Assembly (NCBI GenBank): GCA_045658005.1
Contig: JAZOUD010000088.1
Span: 1 to 18,785, forward strand
Reading direction: 5' to 3'
DNA: 18,785 nucleotides
DNA from: UBA2862 sp045658005
GTDB taxonomy: Bacteria > Bacillota > Clostridia > Christensenellales > Aristaeellaceae
The position numbers were made by a program, and so were the translations under genes. Below are positions 1-7,519 of this stretch, in pieces. The notes below the pieces were generated by a model. It saw nothing but the letters and a program-made list of their open reading frames with translations. It did no database searches and had not been told where the DNA came from. Numbering within the stretch: position 1 is the first letter of the stretch; each line of letters opens with the position of its first letter.

Positions 1-27
1 GTTCGCTGTGTCGGTATTCTGATGTTT

Positions 28-55
28 ATTATATCACATGGCAGATGGGAAACAA
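28..55 (-). promoter_or_regulatory. Leftward sigma-A promoter candidate
   Basis: Read on the minus strand there is a TATAAT box at 28-33, preceded by TGA, so it has the extended -10 form TGnTATAAT. A weak -35, TTGTTT, lies 16 bp upstream at 50-55. It would drive a gene to the left of the window, which is not visible here. The rest of 1-140 is AT-rich with no credible ORF. Confidence 0.4.
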
Positions 56-108
56 CAAGGACGGACCAAAAAATTAAAAATATTATATTTGGACTGTAAA
101 AAACCATA

Positions 109-136
109 TTGACAAACTCAGCAAATAGTATAAAAT
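109..136 (+). promoter_or_regulatory. Rightward promoter candidate cut off by the IS
   Basis: TTGACA at 109-114 is followed after 16 bp by TAAAAT at 131-136. The predicted start point falls near 143, exactly where the insertion sequence begins. If active, it now transcribes into the IS, antisense to the transposase. Before insertion it would have pointed at the C-S lyase gene now starting at 2377. Confidence 0.4.
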
Positions 137-140
137 AATA

Positions 141-146
141 TCCCGA
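141..146. repeat. Target-site duplication, left copy
   Basis: TCCCGA directly abuts the left end of the insertion sequence and is repeated identically at 2244-2249, next to the right end. A 6-bp duplication fits the 5-6 bp usual for IS1634-type elements. Confidence 0.75.
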
Positions 147-167
147 CTTTGACAGTTAAAGAGAAAG
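147..167 (+). repeat. IS terminal inverted repeat, left
   Basis: It begins CTTTGACAGTT and pairs with the reverse complement of 2223-2243. The TTTGACAGTT core is identical, the outermost base differs, and the following purine-rich stretch is partly conserved. Confidence 0.75.
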
Positions 168-170
168 CGA

Positions 171-207
171 GAGCCGAGAAGCCCGGAGAACAAGGGATTT
201 TCGGCTC
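171..207 (-). terminator. Hairpin after the transposase gene
   Basis: The arms 171-180 and 198-207 form a 10-bp stem with one mismatch (GAGCCGA core). On the transposase transcript it lies about 35 nt past the stop codon and is followed by a pyrimidine-rich tract, so it could end that transcript. It is inside the IS end. Confidence 0.4.
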
Positions 208-223
208 AAGAACTAAAGAGAGA

Positions 224-235
224 ATGTTGCATGTG
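224..235 (+). repeat. IS subterminal inverted repeat, left
   Basis: ATGTTGCATGTG is the exact reverse complement of 2153-2164. The two copies lie at almost equal distances from the IS ends (77 and 79 bp), so they are probably second binding sites for the transposase. Confidence 0.6.
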
Positions 236-241
236 AAGAGA

Positions 242-2101
242 TCAGGATAATAAATTTCTGATTGTTTTGTTAAGTTCTTTAGGCCTATAGTGCATACGAT
301 CAAGATCTAAACCGGTTAATGAGACAAGAGCATCTAAGGTTATGCTGCCTTCATAGAGAGCCAGGTATTCAACATCATGGATATTGGCAACATTCAGATT
401 CTTAAGAGTAGTGATCAAGTTAAGTGGAGTAACCGGAGTGGCATTGTCAACAAGTTTGCACTCCAAGAGCCTGTACACCAACAAAGCAGTGTAACAGATC
501 AAGAAATGAGCTTTTATACGGTAGGGTTTGCTATGATTTACCGGCCTGCTTCGGAAGTTGGTCTTCATGACACGAAAGCAGTCTTCAATCAAGTAACGCT
601 TCCTTGAGATGGCGAGGATATCATGAACAGAGTCCTCCAAATTGGTGGCAATAGCATAATATCCGTCATACCGCTCTTCTTCAGCGATCTTGGCTTCATC
701 GATGATATAAGATACGGTAGCCTTTTCACCGGATTTGGTCATGGCAATTCGTTTCATGAACCTTCGAATATCGTTAGGGCCTTTTTTTATTTCCTCGGGG
801 TCATTTCTTCGCAGCATATTTTTCGCTCTTTCAATCTGGCGGTTCCTGATTGTACGCTGGTACTCCATCATTTTTCGTGAAAAAGTGATGATCACACGCT
901 GTTTCAGCATTCCCTTTGCTTTTACTCGCTGCACTTTTCCGTTCTTTAGCAGCTTTTCTTCATATAAACCCAAGTCCATCGCATGGTCTGCGGGGATAAC
1001 TTTGTAAGCAAAATCCTCATACAGGCCTCTGTTATCCTCGTCAAACCGGTCAAATTCTTTCATGTGTTCTATGCGAACAGGGACATCATTGGACAATAGC
1101 CTATAATCGTAATCATTGAATACCGCCTGCTTGAGAATATCGCCGAGTTTTTTAACTGATTGCGTAACGATAAATCCCCGTCCTCCCATGCTGTTGAACA
1201 GCCGAATATTGTAGGACCCAAGTCCGGCATCTGCGCAATAGATAAAGCTCTTTCCTTGCGTCATCCTCAATATTTCCTTTTCCAGAGGTACGGCAGTGAC
1301 CTGTTCACATGTATTCCCTGAGTGCAAACACATGCTTACCGGTATTCCACGATTATCCATAAACAACCCCATTTCCACAATAGGATTCGGCCGGTGTTCT
1401 TTGCTGAGGCCAAACTTGCGAAATCCATCCATGATTTCTCCGGTTACTTCGTCTATAACCTCTTCATCCTCTTTCTCACACTCAAAATAGAAGTTTGTAC
1501 AGTCGTAATACATGACGGAATCGTCGTGAGGCACGATCCTGCTGCTATATTCATACAGCCAGCGCAGGTATTCTTCCTGGTGTTCCTCCAGTATGTCCAT
1601 AAATCTCAGAATATGCTGGTATTCAAATTTCGGCTTCTCATAATACGTATTTAACCGATCCCATGTGGCATACTTGGATTTGGGGTCCAGTATTCGGGCA
1701 TAGATCAAGAACCGCAAAATTGTATAGCTGTCAAACGTTACTTTCCGATCTGCTGTCAGATTATTGCAATATTTTTTTAATTCCAGACCCTTCATGATAT
1801 CCTGAAGGCAAAAGTAGCCGATATTCAGCCACGTAGGCTTCGATACTTCCTCGTTTGTCTTGGGGACTTTCTCATTATAGTCTGCTCTGATGTCATAGCT
1901 GACTTTTCCTACACGGTATTCTTCGTTCCACTTCCTGATTTCTTCACGAACATAGGCTTCCGGGTCATCAGTAATCTTCAATAATTCGGAGTGCTTCCCA
2001 AAATTCTTTATGTTCTTTGAGGTTACTTTCTTCCCATTCCTAATGCCTTGCTGTCCATAATATGTAGGGTCTTTCAGACGCTTATCGTACCATAGCTTCA
2101 T
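242..2101 (-). CDS. IS1634-type DDE transposase
   Basis: This 619-residue protein catalyses transposition of the surrounding insertion sequence. It has the RNase-H-like DDE arrangement of the IS4 superfamily: Asp200 in YYDCTNFYF, Asp291 in YCADAGLGS, and Glu506 in YLIEDCFRVMK, with Lys seven residues after the Glu. A long insertion separates the second Asp and the Glu, as is usual in IS1634-type enzymes. The N-terminal 190 residues should hold the DNA-binding part. The start ATG is preceded by an AGGG-type ribosome-binding site and by a good promoter at 2133-2161. No frameshift or internal stop is present. Codon use is AT-rich, unlike the host genes. The exact IS subgroup would need comparison with classified elements. 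Confidence 0.9.
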   Translation of the reverse strand: MKLWYDKRLKDPTYYGQQGIRNGKKVTSKNIKNFGKHSELLKITDDPEAYVREEIRKWNEEYRVGKVSYDIRADYNEKVPKTNEEVSKPTWLNIGYFCLQDIMKGLELKKYCNNLTADRKVTFDSYTILRFLIYARILDPKSKYATWDRLNTYYEKPKFEYQHILRFMDILEEHQEEYLRWLYEYSSRIVPHDDSVMYYDCTNFYFECEKEDEEVIDEVTGEIMDGFRKFGLSKEHRPNPIVEMGLFMDNRGIPVSMCLHSGNTCEQVTAVPLEKEILRMTQGKSFIYCADAGLGSYNIRLFNSMGGRGFIVTQSVKKLGDILKQAVFNDYDYRLLSNDVPVRIEHMKEFDRFDEDNRGLYEDFAYKVIPADHAMDLGLYEEKLLKNGKVQRVKAKGMLKQRVIITFSRKMMEYQRTIRNRQIERAKNMLRRNDPEEIKKGPNDIRRFMKRIAMTKSGEKATVSYIIDEAKIAEEERYDGYYAIATNLEDSVHDILAISRKRYLIEDCFRVMKTNFRSRPVNHSKPYRIKAHFLICYTALLVYRLLECKLVDNATPVTPLNLITTLKNLNVANIHDVEYLALYEGSITLDALVSLTGLDLDRMHYRPKELNKTIRNLLS

Positions 2102-2132
2102 TTAGGTCGCCCTCTTCTTCATTATTTCCCTT

Positions 2133-2161
2133 ATTATACCATAAACATGCTACACATGCAA
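2133..2161 (-). promoter_or_regulatory. Transposase promoter
   Basis: On the minus strand TTGCAT (2156-2161) is followed after 17 bp by TATAAT (2133-2138), about 32 bp before the transposase ATG. The -35 box lies inside the 12-bp subterminal repeat at 2153-2164, so transposase bound there could repress its own gene. Confidence 0.65.
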
Positions 2162-2164
2162 CAT
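2153..2164 (-). repeat. IS subterminal inverted repeat, right
   Basis: CACATGCAACAT is the exact reverse complement of 224-235. It contains the -35 box of the transposase promoter. Confidence 0.6.
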
Positions 2165-2186
2165 ATTTGGGCGCTATTTTTGACAT

Positions 2187-2222
2187 AAAAAAAGCCGCCT
2201 TTCCGCGACTCTTGGCCTTTTT
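2187..2222. terminator. Terminator-like hairpin in the IS right end
   Basis: A run of seven A residues plus GCC (2187-2196) faces GGCC plus five T residues (2214-2222). The stem is short, but each strand has a T-run after it. It may block read-through of outside transcription into the transposase gene. The pairing is weak, so this is tentative. Confidence 0.3.
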
Positions 2223-2243
2223 CTCTCTTTTCAACTGTCAAAC
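2223..2243 (-). repeat. IS terminal inverted repeat, right
   Basis: This is the reverse-complement partner of 147-167. It contains AACTGTCAAA next to the right target duplication. Confidence 0.75.
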
Positions 2244-2249
2244 TCCCGA
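2244..2249. repeat. Target-site duplication, right copy
   Basis: TCCCGA is identical to 141-146 and directly follows the right end of the insertion sequence. Confidence 0.75.
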
Positions 2250-2304
2250 ATGATTTCTGTCAAATATTGGAGCGGCATGCTTGCGTTTTTTACCATATAC
2301 GAAC

Positions 2305-2333
2305 TTGAATATTCATTTTACAATGTGTATAAT
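2305..2333 (+). promoter_or_regulatory. Promoter of the C-S lyase cluster
   Basis: TTGAAT (2305-2310) and a consensus TATAAT (2328-2333) are separated by 17 bp. The expected start point is about 35 nt before the AGGGGG ribosome-binding site at 2363-2368. It lies outside the IS, so expression of the downstream genes need not depend on the element. Confidence 0.7.
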
Positions 2334-2376
2334 GAAAATGTAATATTATATCATGGATAAATAGGGGGAATATGAC

Positions 2377-3558
2377 ATGCGACAGGAGATGCGGGATTAT
2401 CTGGACGCCCCCGTCGACCGGCATGGCACCAGCTGCGAAAAGTGGGATATGCTCGGCAAGCATTACGGCAGGGACGACCTGATCGCCATGTGGGTGGCGG
2501 ATATGGATTTCAGGACCGTGCCACAGGTCAGTAAAGCCCTCATCAAGCGCGCCGAACACGCCATATACGGCTATACCGACGACAGCGAAGCCGAGCACGA
2601 GGCCGAAGTGGGCTGGCTGCAGCGCCGCCACGGCCTGAAGGTCGACGCCGACTGGATCCTGTACAGCCCCGGGGTCGTGGACAGCCTGTTTTTCTGCGCC
2701 TGCGCGCTGACGAAGCCGGAGGATGCCATATTGATACAGCCTCCGGTATACGGACCCTTCTATCAGGCGGTGAAGCTGTTCGGGCGCAGGCTGGTCGAAA
2801 GCCCGCTCGTATACGATGAGGCTGGCTGGCGGATGGATTTTGACGACCTGGAACGGAAGTTTTCACAGGGCGTCCGCATGATGATACTGTGCAGCCCCCA
2901 CAACCCGGTGGGCCGCGTGTGGACCCGGGAGGAGCTCGGCAGGCTGGTCGACCTGGCCCTGCGCTATGGCGTGCTGATCGTCAGCGACGAGATCCACGCG
3001 GATTTCACCTTCGACGGCCATCGGCAGACGCGCATACTGGCGCTGGACGACGCCCGCCGCTGCAGCATCATGCTGACCTCCGCCACGAAGTCCTTCAACC
3101 TGGCGGGTCTCAGGCAATCCAGCATCATCGTGCCGGATGCCGCCCTTCGCAAGGCGCTTGCCGATGAACTGACCAGGGCGCATGCCACCTCCGCGAACAT
3201 ATTCGGCTCGATCGCCCAGACGGCCGCCTATCGCTTCGGCGACGAGTGGATGGACGCCGTCGTCGAATACGTCAGGGAAAACCGGGATTTTGCCGTCGGT
3301 TATCTGCGCGAGCGCCTGCCCGAGATCGGGTGCGCGCCCCAGGAGGGCACCTATCTGATGTGGCTCGATTTTTCGGGCCTGGGCCTGTCCCACGAGGCGG
3401 TGATGGACCTGCTGGTCAACCGCGCCAGGGTGGCGCTGAACAGCGGGCTGTTCTTCGGGGAAATGGGCAGGGGCTGGTTCCGCATGAACCTTGCGACCCC
3501 CAGGGTGAACGTCGAGAGGACGCTCGAGAACATAAGAAAAGCGATACGGAGTCGGTAA
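2377..3558 (+). CDS. patB: PatB/MalY-type PLP-dependent C-S lyase
   Basis: This 393-residue fold-type I PLP enzyme should cleave the C-S bond of cystathionine or cysteine conjugates to thiol, pyruvate and ammonia (cystathionine beta-lyase activity) in the cytoplasm. The N-terminal motif MWVADMDF is typical of the PatB/MalY group and separates it from ordinary aspartate aminotransferases. The cofactor residues are visible: Asn176 in SPHNPVGR, Asp204 in SDEIHADF, and the Schiff-base Lys238 in SATKSFNLAG. The length is normal for the family. The start ATG follows AGGGGG with 8 bp spacing. It is first in a rightward cluster with the exonuclease gene, whose start lies 3 nt after its stop. The exact substrate, and whether it has MalY-like regulatory activity, cannot be told from sequence. 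Confidence 0.88.
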   Translation: MRQEMRDYLDAPVDRHGTSCEKWDMLGKHYGRDDLIAMWVADMDFRTVPQVSKALIKRAEHAIYGYTDDSEAEHEAEVGWLQRRHGLKVDADWILYSPGVVDSLFFCACALTKPEDAILIQPPVYGPFYQAVKLFGRRLVESPLVYDEAGWRMDFDDLERKFSQGVRMMILCSPHNPVGRVWTREELGRLVDLALRYGVLIVSDEIHADFTFDGHRQTRILALDDARRCSIMLTSATKSFNLAGLRQSSIIVPDAALRKALADELTRAHATSANIFGSIAQTAAYRFGDEWMDAVVEYVRENRDFAVGYLRERLPEIGCAPQEGTYLMWLDFSGLGLSHEAVMDLLVNRARVALNSGLFFGEMGRGWFRMNLATPRVNVERTLENIRKAIRSR

Positions 3559-3561
3559 GCT

Positions 3562-4170
3562 GTGATGAATCTTTTCGATAAGCTCTTCAAGAAGAAGTGC
3601 GACAAGACCATTGCCCTGGATGTGGAGCTGGACGGCATGCACCCAAGCCATATCATACAGCTTTCCTACCTGGTGATCGAAGGGCGCAGGATACGGGGCA
3701 AGAACTTTTACTTCTCGGCCAAGGCCATCAACCGCTACGCCCGCCAGGTGCACGGCATCAGCGTCTACCAGCTGAAGAAGCTGTCCGGCGGCAAGGGCTT
3801 TATCGACTACGCGGATGAGATCTACCGGGATTTCATCGACTGCAAGCTGATCATCGGACACGATGTGGCGGGGGATATCCGCTATCTGCGCCGTGAATTC
3901 GAACACATCGGCGTGAAGCTGCCCAACTATCCCATCTTCTGTACGCTGAAGCACTATACCCAGGAGGCCCACATCCCGTTGAAGCAGAACCCCAAGGTGC
4001 TGAAGCCTCCGAAGCTGACTGAGCTGACCGAACACTTCGGGCTTTCACAGGATTTCATCGCCGGCAAATGCCACAAATGGTATGGCGAAGGGGGAGACCA
4101 TCCCCACGACGCGCGCTATGACGCCGCAGCGGCCTACCTTTGCATGCTGGTGGGCGAGGAATTGGCATAG
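3562..4170 (+). CDS. DEDDh-family 3'-5' exonuclease
   Basis: This is a 202-residue DnaQ-like exonuclease, a fold that removes nucleotides from 3' ends of DNA or RNA with two metal ions. The acidic set is present: Asp20 and Glu22 in ALDVELDG (ExoI), Asp105 in GHDVAGDIRYL (ExoII), and His172 with Asp177 in HDARYD (ExoIII, DEDDh form). ExoI and ExoII differ from the textbook DxET and HNxxFD forms, so the target may differ from that of PolC or DnaQ proofreading subunits. No polymerase or BRCT domain is attached. GTG at 3562 has GGAG 10 bp upstream. ATG at 3565 is the alternative start and changes one residue. It is probably cotranscribed with the C-S lyase gene. Confidence 0.8.
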   Translation: MMNLFDKLFKKKCDKTIALDVELDGMHPSHIIQLSYLVIEGRRIRGKNFYFSAKAINRYARQVHGISVYQLKKLSGGKGFIDYADEIYRDFIDCKLIIGHDVAGDIRYLRREFEHIGVKLPNYPIFCTLKHYTQEAHIPLKQNPKVLKPPKLTELTEHFGLSQDFIAGKCHKWYGEGGDHPHDARYDAAAAYLCMLVGEELA

Positions 4171-4201
4171 GGACGAATCTATCGAAGAAAGGAATGCGAC
4201 C

Positions 4202-7200
4202 ATGAGAAAACTGGCGTTGCTGTTGACACTGTGCCTGGTGGTCACGATGCTGCCGGGAGTCGGTTATACCGAGGACGATTTTGCGCCAAACGGGCTTGAA
4301 GTGCAGATCGAAGGCCAGGTATCCGAGGATGACCTGCAGCTCGAGATTGACGAGGCGGATGTTGGCGACCTGGTGCTCGACGGTGATCTGGACATCGACC
4401 TTGAAGGCTCGGGCGAAGCCATAGAGCTCGGGGATGAGGTCGGGGCGCTCCAGCTCCCGGGCGATGAACAGGAGGCCCCAACGGCCCAAAACACCGGCGA
4501 AGTGTCCGAGGGGGAAGGGACCGAGGCGAAGCCCTACGCCGACCCGGACGGCCCCAAGCTGGACGCCGACCGGATGACGCTGGGCATCAACGATTTTCGC
4601 TATCTGATCTCCGGGAACAAGAGAGGGGACGGGGTCACCTACATCAGCAGCAATTCCAACATTGCGAAGGTGTACAAGAGCGGCAGGGTGACCGGTGTTG
4701 CCGAGGGCTTTGCCATCATCACGGCCGTCGGCGATAACGGCTCCTACAGCGAATGCTTTGTCTACGTCAAAAAGGCGCCTGTGAAGGTCTCCTTCGGCGT
4801 TGAGAGACTGTCCATCGCCAAGGGTGAGTATTACAGGGATCTGCAGGTGATACTGGGCGATCCGGCGGAGGAGTACGGCGGCACGTATACCCTCACGAGC
4901 GAAAACAAGCATGTCGTCAAGGTCAAGAGCGGAAACGTCCTGAAGGGTGTCAAGGCCGGCAAGGCCCGCATCAAGGTGGAAACCTACAACGGCCTCAAGG
5001 GCACGCTGGAGGTTACCGTCAAGAAGGCCCCGGACAAGGTCTCGCTGAGCGTCGACAAGCCGGTCCTCGGCGTCGGCGAGCGCGGAAATGTGAGCTATAA
5101 GCTGCCCAAGGATACGGCCAGCGCGGTTACCTTTGCCAGCAGCAATCCCGATATCGTCAGCGTGGACAGCGCTACCGGCAAGCTCCAGGCCCTGGCCGTG
5201 GGCGAGGCGCAGATTCGCGGCACGACCTTCAACGGGAAGGAAAGCACTGTCACGGTGACCGTCGCGCCCGCGCCCGAATCGGTGGCCTTTGAGAGCGACA
5301 CCATAAAGCTGGGCCTCGGCATGAAGCTGAAGGTGGCCGCCGTATTGAACGAGGGGGCGGCGGGCGCCATTGCCTACGGTGTTTCCAATAAAAAGAAGGT
5401 CAAGCTCTCGGACGGGGTCATCACGGGCCTGAAGGTGGGCAAGACACTGTTAAAGGCCAGGACCTATAACAAGCTGACCGCGAAGTGCGTCATCGAGGTC
5501 GTGGAGGCGCCCACAAAGGTCAAGCTGCCCTGGAAGGAGCTGAACATCGGCGTCAACGAGAGCCGCAGGCTTGAGCCGGATGTGGGCAGCTCGGCAAGCA
5601 CGTTTACCTACAGCAGCAGCAACAAGAAGGTCGTCAAGGTCGCCAAGGACGGCACGATCACCGGCGTCAAGAAGGGCACCGCGACGATCACCGTCAGGAC
5701 CTACAATGACAAGACGTGCAAGCTGAAGGTGACTGTCGTCAAGGCGCCCGATTCGGTGTCGCTCTCCCCCGACAGCCTGGAGCTGGCCGTCGGCGAATCG
5801 TCCGCCCTGACCTGGACCTTCCCGAAGGGCACCTCTGCGGGCGTCACCTTCGCATCCAGCGATTCCACCGTCGCCCAGGTCGATCCTCAAACGGGCGTGG
5901 TGACGGGCATCTCCGGCGGCAAGGCGACGATCACCGTGACCACGTCGAACGGCAAGACTGACCAGACGGAGGTCACCGTGCTCTCCGCGCCGGAATGGAT
6001 CAGGTTTACCGAGGATTACGTCGAAATCGGCGTGCTCCAGTCCTTCAGGCCGACCGTCGAGATGGATCAGGGCGCCTCGGCCGAGCTTGCGTTCCGCAGC
6101 TCAGACTCGTGGGTCGCCACTGTGTCCGAGGACGGCACGGTTACCGGCGTGGCCCCCGGAGAGGCGACCATCACTGCCTCCACAGCCGTCGACGGCATCG
6201 CCGCGCAGATGCTGGTGAAGGTCAAGCCTGCGCCGAAAAAGGTGAAGTTCAAGCCGGCTCAGATGACGCTCAATGTGGGGGATACCGTATTGCTGATGCC
6301 CGCGATCACCAAGGGCAGCGCCACGGGCTTTACATACGTGTCCTCCGCCCCGGAGGTGGCGGCGGTTGCCGATGACGGCACGCTGTCCGCGCTGTCCAGG
6401 GGCGAGGCCACGGTGACGGTCACCACGTCGAACAACCTGACTGCGAATTTGAAGGTGACGGTTGAGGATCCCTACTATCCCCAGGGCGCGGAGCTGACCA
6501 ACGCCCCGACCAGCATGAAGGCCGGCGAGACCCTTCAGCTGACATGGGAGGTCACGCCCGCCGGGGCGGAGGTGGATTTTGCCTGGGAGTCCTCCAATGC
6601 AGATATCGCCTATGTGGATGAGGCGGGCGTGCTGCACGCGGTGGGCATGGGCTATGCCACGATCACCGCGACCTCCCGGCGCAATCCTGATATCGTGCTG
6701 AACTTCAGGGTGACCGTTGAAACCGACGACGTGACGCTCACCATTCCCGCCCGCATCACGGGGACCGGCGGCATAGAGGCCAACCTGGCGCTCATCGACA
6801 ATATTCGCCAGTGCACGATCAAACAGATCGACGCGCTGAAGGCGAACGGCAAGATCACCAGCGACGACGCCTCCAAGCGCAAGCGCATCATCAACAACGC
6901 CTTTGTGGACAACGCCTTCCCGTGGATGACGCTGAAGAAGCAGATTTACTGGGAGGATGGCTACGCCCAGGGCGGCGCAAAGGATTTCAAGCCCAAGCAG
7001 GTGTACTACGGCGTCCCCTACACGCAGGATCACCGGGGCTACAACGTGAACCTGCTGCTGGAGAGAAATTTCTACTATGACAGCGGCAAGGGCTATTACA
7101 TTCTTGACCAGAGCAAATTCAAGAACGACGGCAAGGACGGCGGCTACAGGGGCAGCGACTGCTCGACCTTCGTCAGCACATCCATCTGGGGTACGGGCAC

Positions 7201-7474
7201 CGAGCACAGCCATGACAGGACGAAGAATATTGCGTCGTCCTCTGCCTACAAGACGAAGGACTACGAGGATCTCCGGCCGGGCGACCTGATCTGTAAATCC
7301 AAGGAACATGTGGTGATGTTCCTGTATTTCGTGAACGCCGAGAAGACAAAGATGATGATTACCGAGAACGGCGGCAACGAGCATGGCAGCAACACCGTGC
7401 ACTGCATCATCAAGAACGTGAGCGAGTACAGGTCCAAGGGCTACAAGGTGCGCAGGCTGAAGAACCTGGGCTAA
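4202..7474 (+). CDS. Exported Big_2-repeat protein with NlpC/P60-like C-terminus
   Basis: This 1,090-residue protein starts with a signal peptide (MRKLALLLTLCLVV, likely cut near residue 22). An Asp/Glu-rich low-complexity linker runs to about residue 115. Nine Ig-like Big_2 repeats of about 75-85 residues follow (roughly 118-842). The last 230 residues form a cysteine-peptidase-like domain: Cys987 in SDCSTFVS, His1036 in EHVVMFLYF, and Glu1055/Asn1056 in TENGG give a plausible catalytic set, as in NlpC/P60 or CHAP cell-wall hydrolases. No LPXTG, SLH or membrane anchor is seen. The likely role is peptidoglycan cleavage or remodelling, with the repeats holding the enzyme in the wall. The start at 4202 is chosen because AAAGGA lies 8 bp upstream and the signal peptide begins there; an upstream in-frame ATG at 4082 lies inside the exonuclease gene. 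It begins 31 nt after that gene. Confidence 0.82.
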   Translation: MRKLALLLTLCLVVTMLPGVGYTEDDFAPNGLEVQIEGQVSEDDLQLEIDEADVGDLVLDGDLDIDLEGSGEAIELGDEVGALQLPGDEQEAPTAQNTGEVSEGEGTEAKPYADPDGPKLDADRMTLGINDFRYLISGNKRGDGVTYISSNSNIAKVYKSGRVTGVAEGFAIITAVGDNGSYSECFVYVKKAPVKVSFGVERLSIAKGEYYRDLQVILGDPAEEYGGTYTLTSENKHVVKVKSGNVLKGVKAGKARIKVETYNGLKGTLEVTVKKAPDKVSLSVDKPVLGVGERGNVSYKLPKDTASAVTFASSNPDIVSVDSATGKLQALAVGEAQIRGTTFNGKESTVTVTVAPAPESVAFESDTIKLGLGMKLKVAAVLNEGAAGAIAYGVSNKKKVKLSDGVITGLKVGKTLLKARTYNKLTAKCVIEVVEAPTKVKLPWKELNIGVNESRRLEPDVGSSASTFTYSSSNKKVVKVAKDGTITGVKKGTATITVRTYNDKTCKLKVTVVKAPDSVSLSPDSLELAVGESSALTWTFPKGTSAGVTFASSDSTVAQVDPQTGVVTGISGGKATITVTTSNGKTDQTEVTVLSAPEWIRFTEDYVEIGVLQSFRPTVEMDQGASAELAFRSSDSWVATVSEDGTVTGVAPGEATITASTAVDGIAAQMLVKVKPAPKKVKFKPAQMTLNVGDTVLLMPAITKGSATGFTYVSSAPEVAAVADDGTLSALSRGEATVTVTTSNNLTANLKVTVEDPYYPQGAELTNAPTSMKAGETLQLTWEVTPAGAEVDFAWESSNADIAYVDEAGVLHAVGMGYATITATSRRNPDIVLNFRVTVETDDVTLTIPARITGTGGIEANLALIDNIRQCTIKQIDALKANGKITSDDASKRKRIINNAFVDNAFPWMTLKKQIYWEDGYAQGGAKDFKPKQVYYGVPYTQDHRGYNVNLLLERNFYYDSGKGYYILDQSKFKNDGKDGGYRGSDCSTFVSTSIWGTGTEHSHDRTKNIASSSAYKTKDYEDLRPGDLICKSKEHVVMFLYFVNAEKTKMMITENGGNEHGSNTVHCIIKNVSEYRSKGYKVRRLKNLG
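4553..6729 (+). repeat. Nine tandem Big_2 domain repeats
   Basis: The protein repeat unit ends in a V-T-V plus A-P-type boundary and contains a conserved pattern of FASSN/SSSN, then V-A-x-V, then G-x-(I/V)-T-G-V, then G-x-A-T-I-T-V-x-T. The copies are diverged, not DNA-identical, so the array looks old. The first and last copies are the most degenerate. Confidence 0.8.
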
Positions 7475-7484
7475 ACTATAAACA

Positions 7485-7519
7485 GCAACGCCGCTGTCCG
7501 TTACGGACGGCGGCGTTGC
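7485..7519. terminator. Hairpin terminator between convergent genes
   Basis: The arms 7485-7500 and 7504-7519 form a 16-bp GC-rich stem with one G-U pair and a TTA loop. That loop is the reverse complement of the TAA stop of the leftward DUF3783 gene. On the minus strand the stem is followed by TGTTTATAGTTT, so it fits best as that gene's terminator. On the plus strand there is no T-run, but it may still stop or protect the transcript from 4202-7474. Confidence 0.7.

Larger units (their letters stand above)
147..2243 (-). mobile_element. IS1634-type insertion sequence, complete
   Basis: The element is 2,097 bp long and carries one transposase gene on the minus strand. The ends are inverted repeats containing a perfect 10-bp TTTGACAGTT block, and a perfect 12-bp inverted repeat lies about 78 bp inside each end. 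It is flanked by TCCCGA direct repeats. The transposase frame is open from start to stop and the acidic residues are present, so the copy looks intact and fairly recent. Its base composition is far more AT-rich than the surrounding host genes, which suggests acquisition from a lower-GC donor. The family assignment rests on protein features and on the size of the target duplication. Confidence 0.85.

Noticed and set aside
4082..4201. N-terminal extension of the Big_2 protein from an upstream ATG
   Set aside because: It overlaps the exonuclease gene, lacks a ribosome-binding site, and would bury the signal peptide 40 residues inside the protein.
4553..6729. Possible CRISPR array or DNA satellite in the repeat region
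   Set aside because: The periodicity is at protein level (about 80 residues) in one open frame, and DNA copies are diverged with no constant repeat or spacers.
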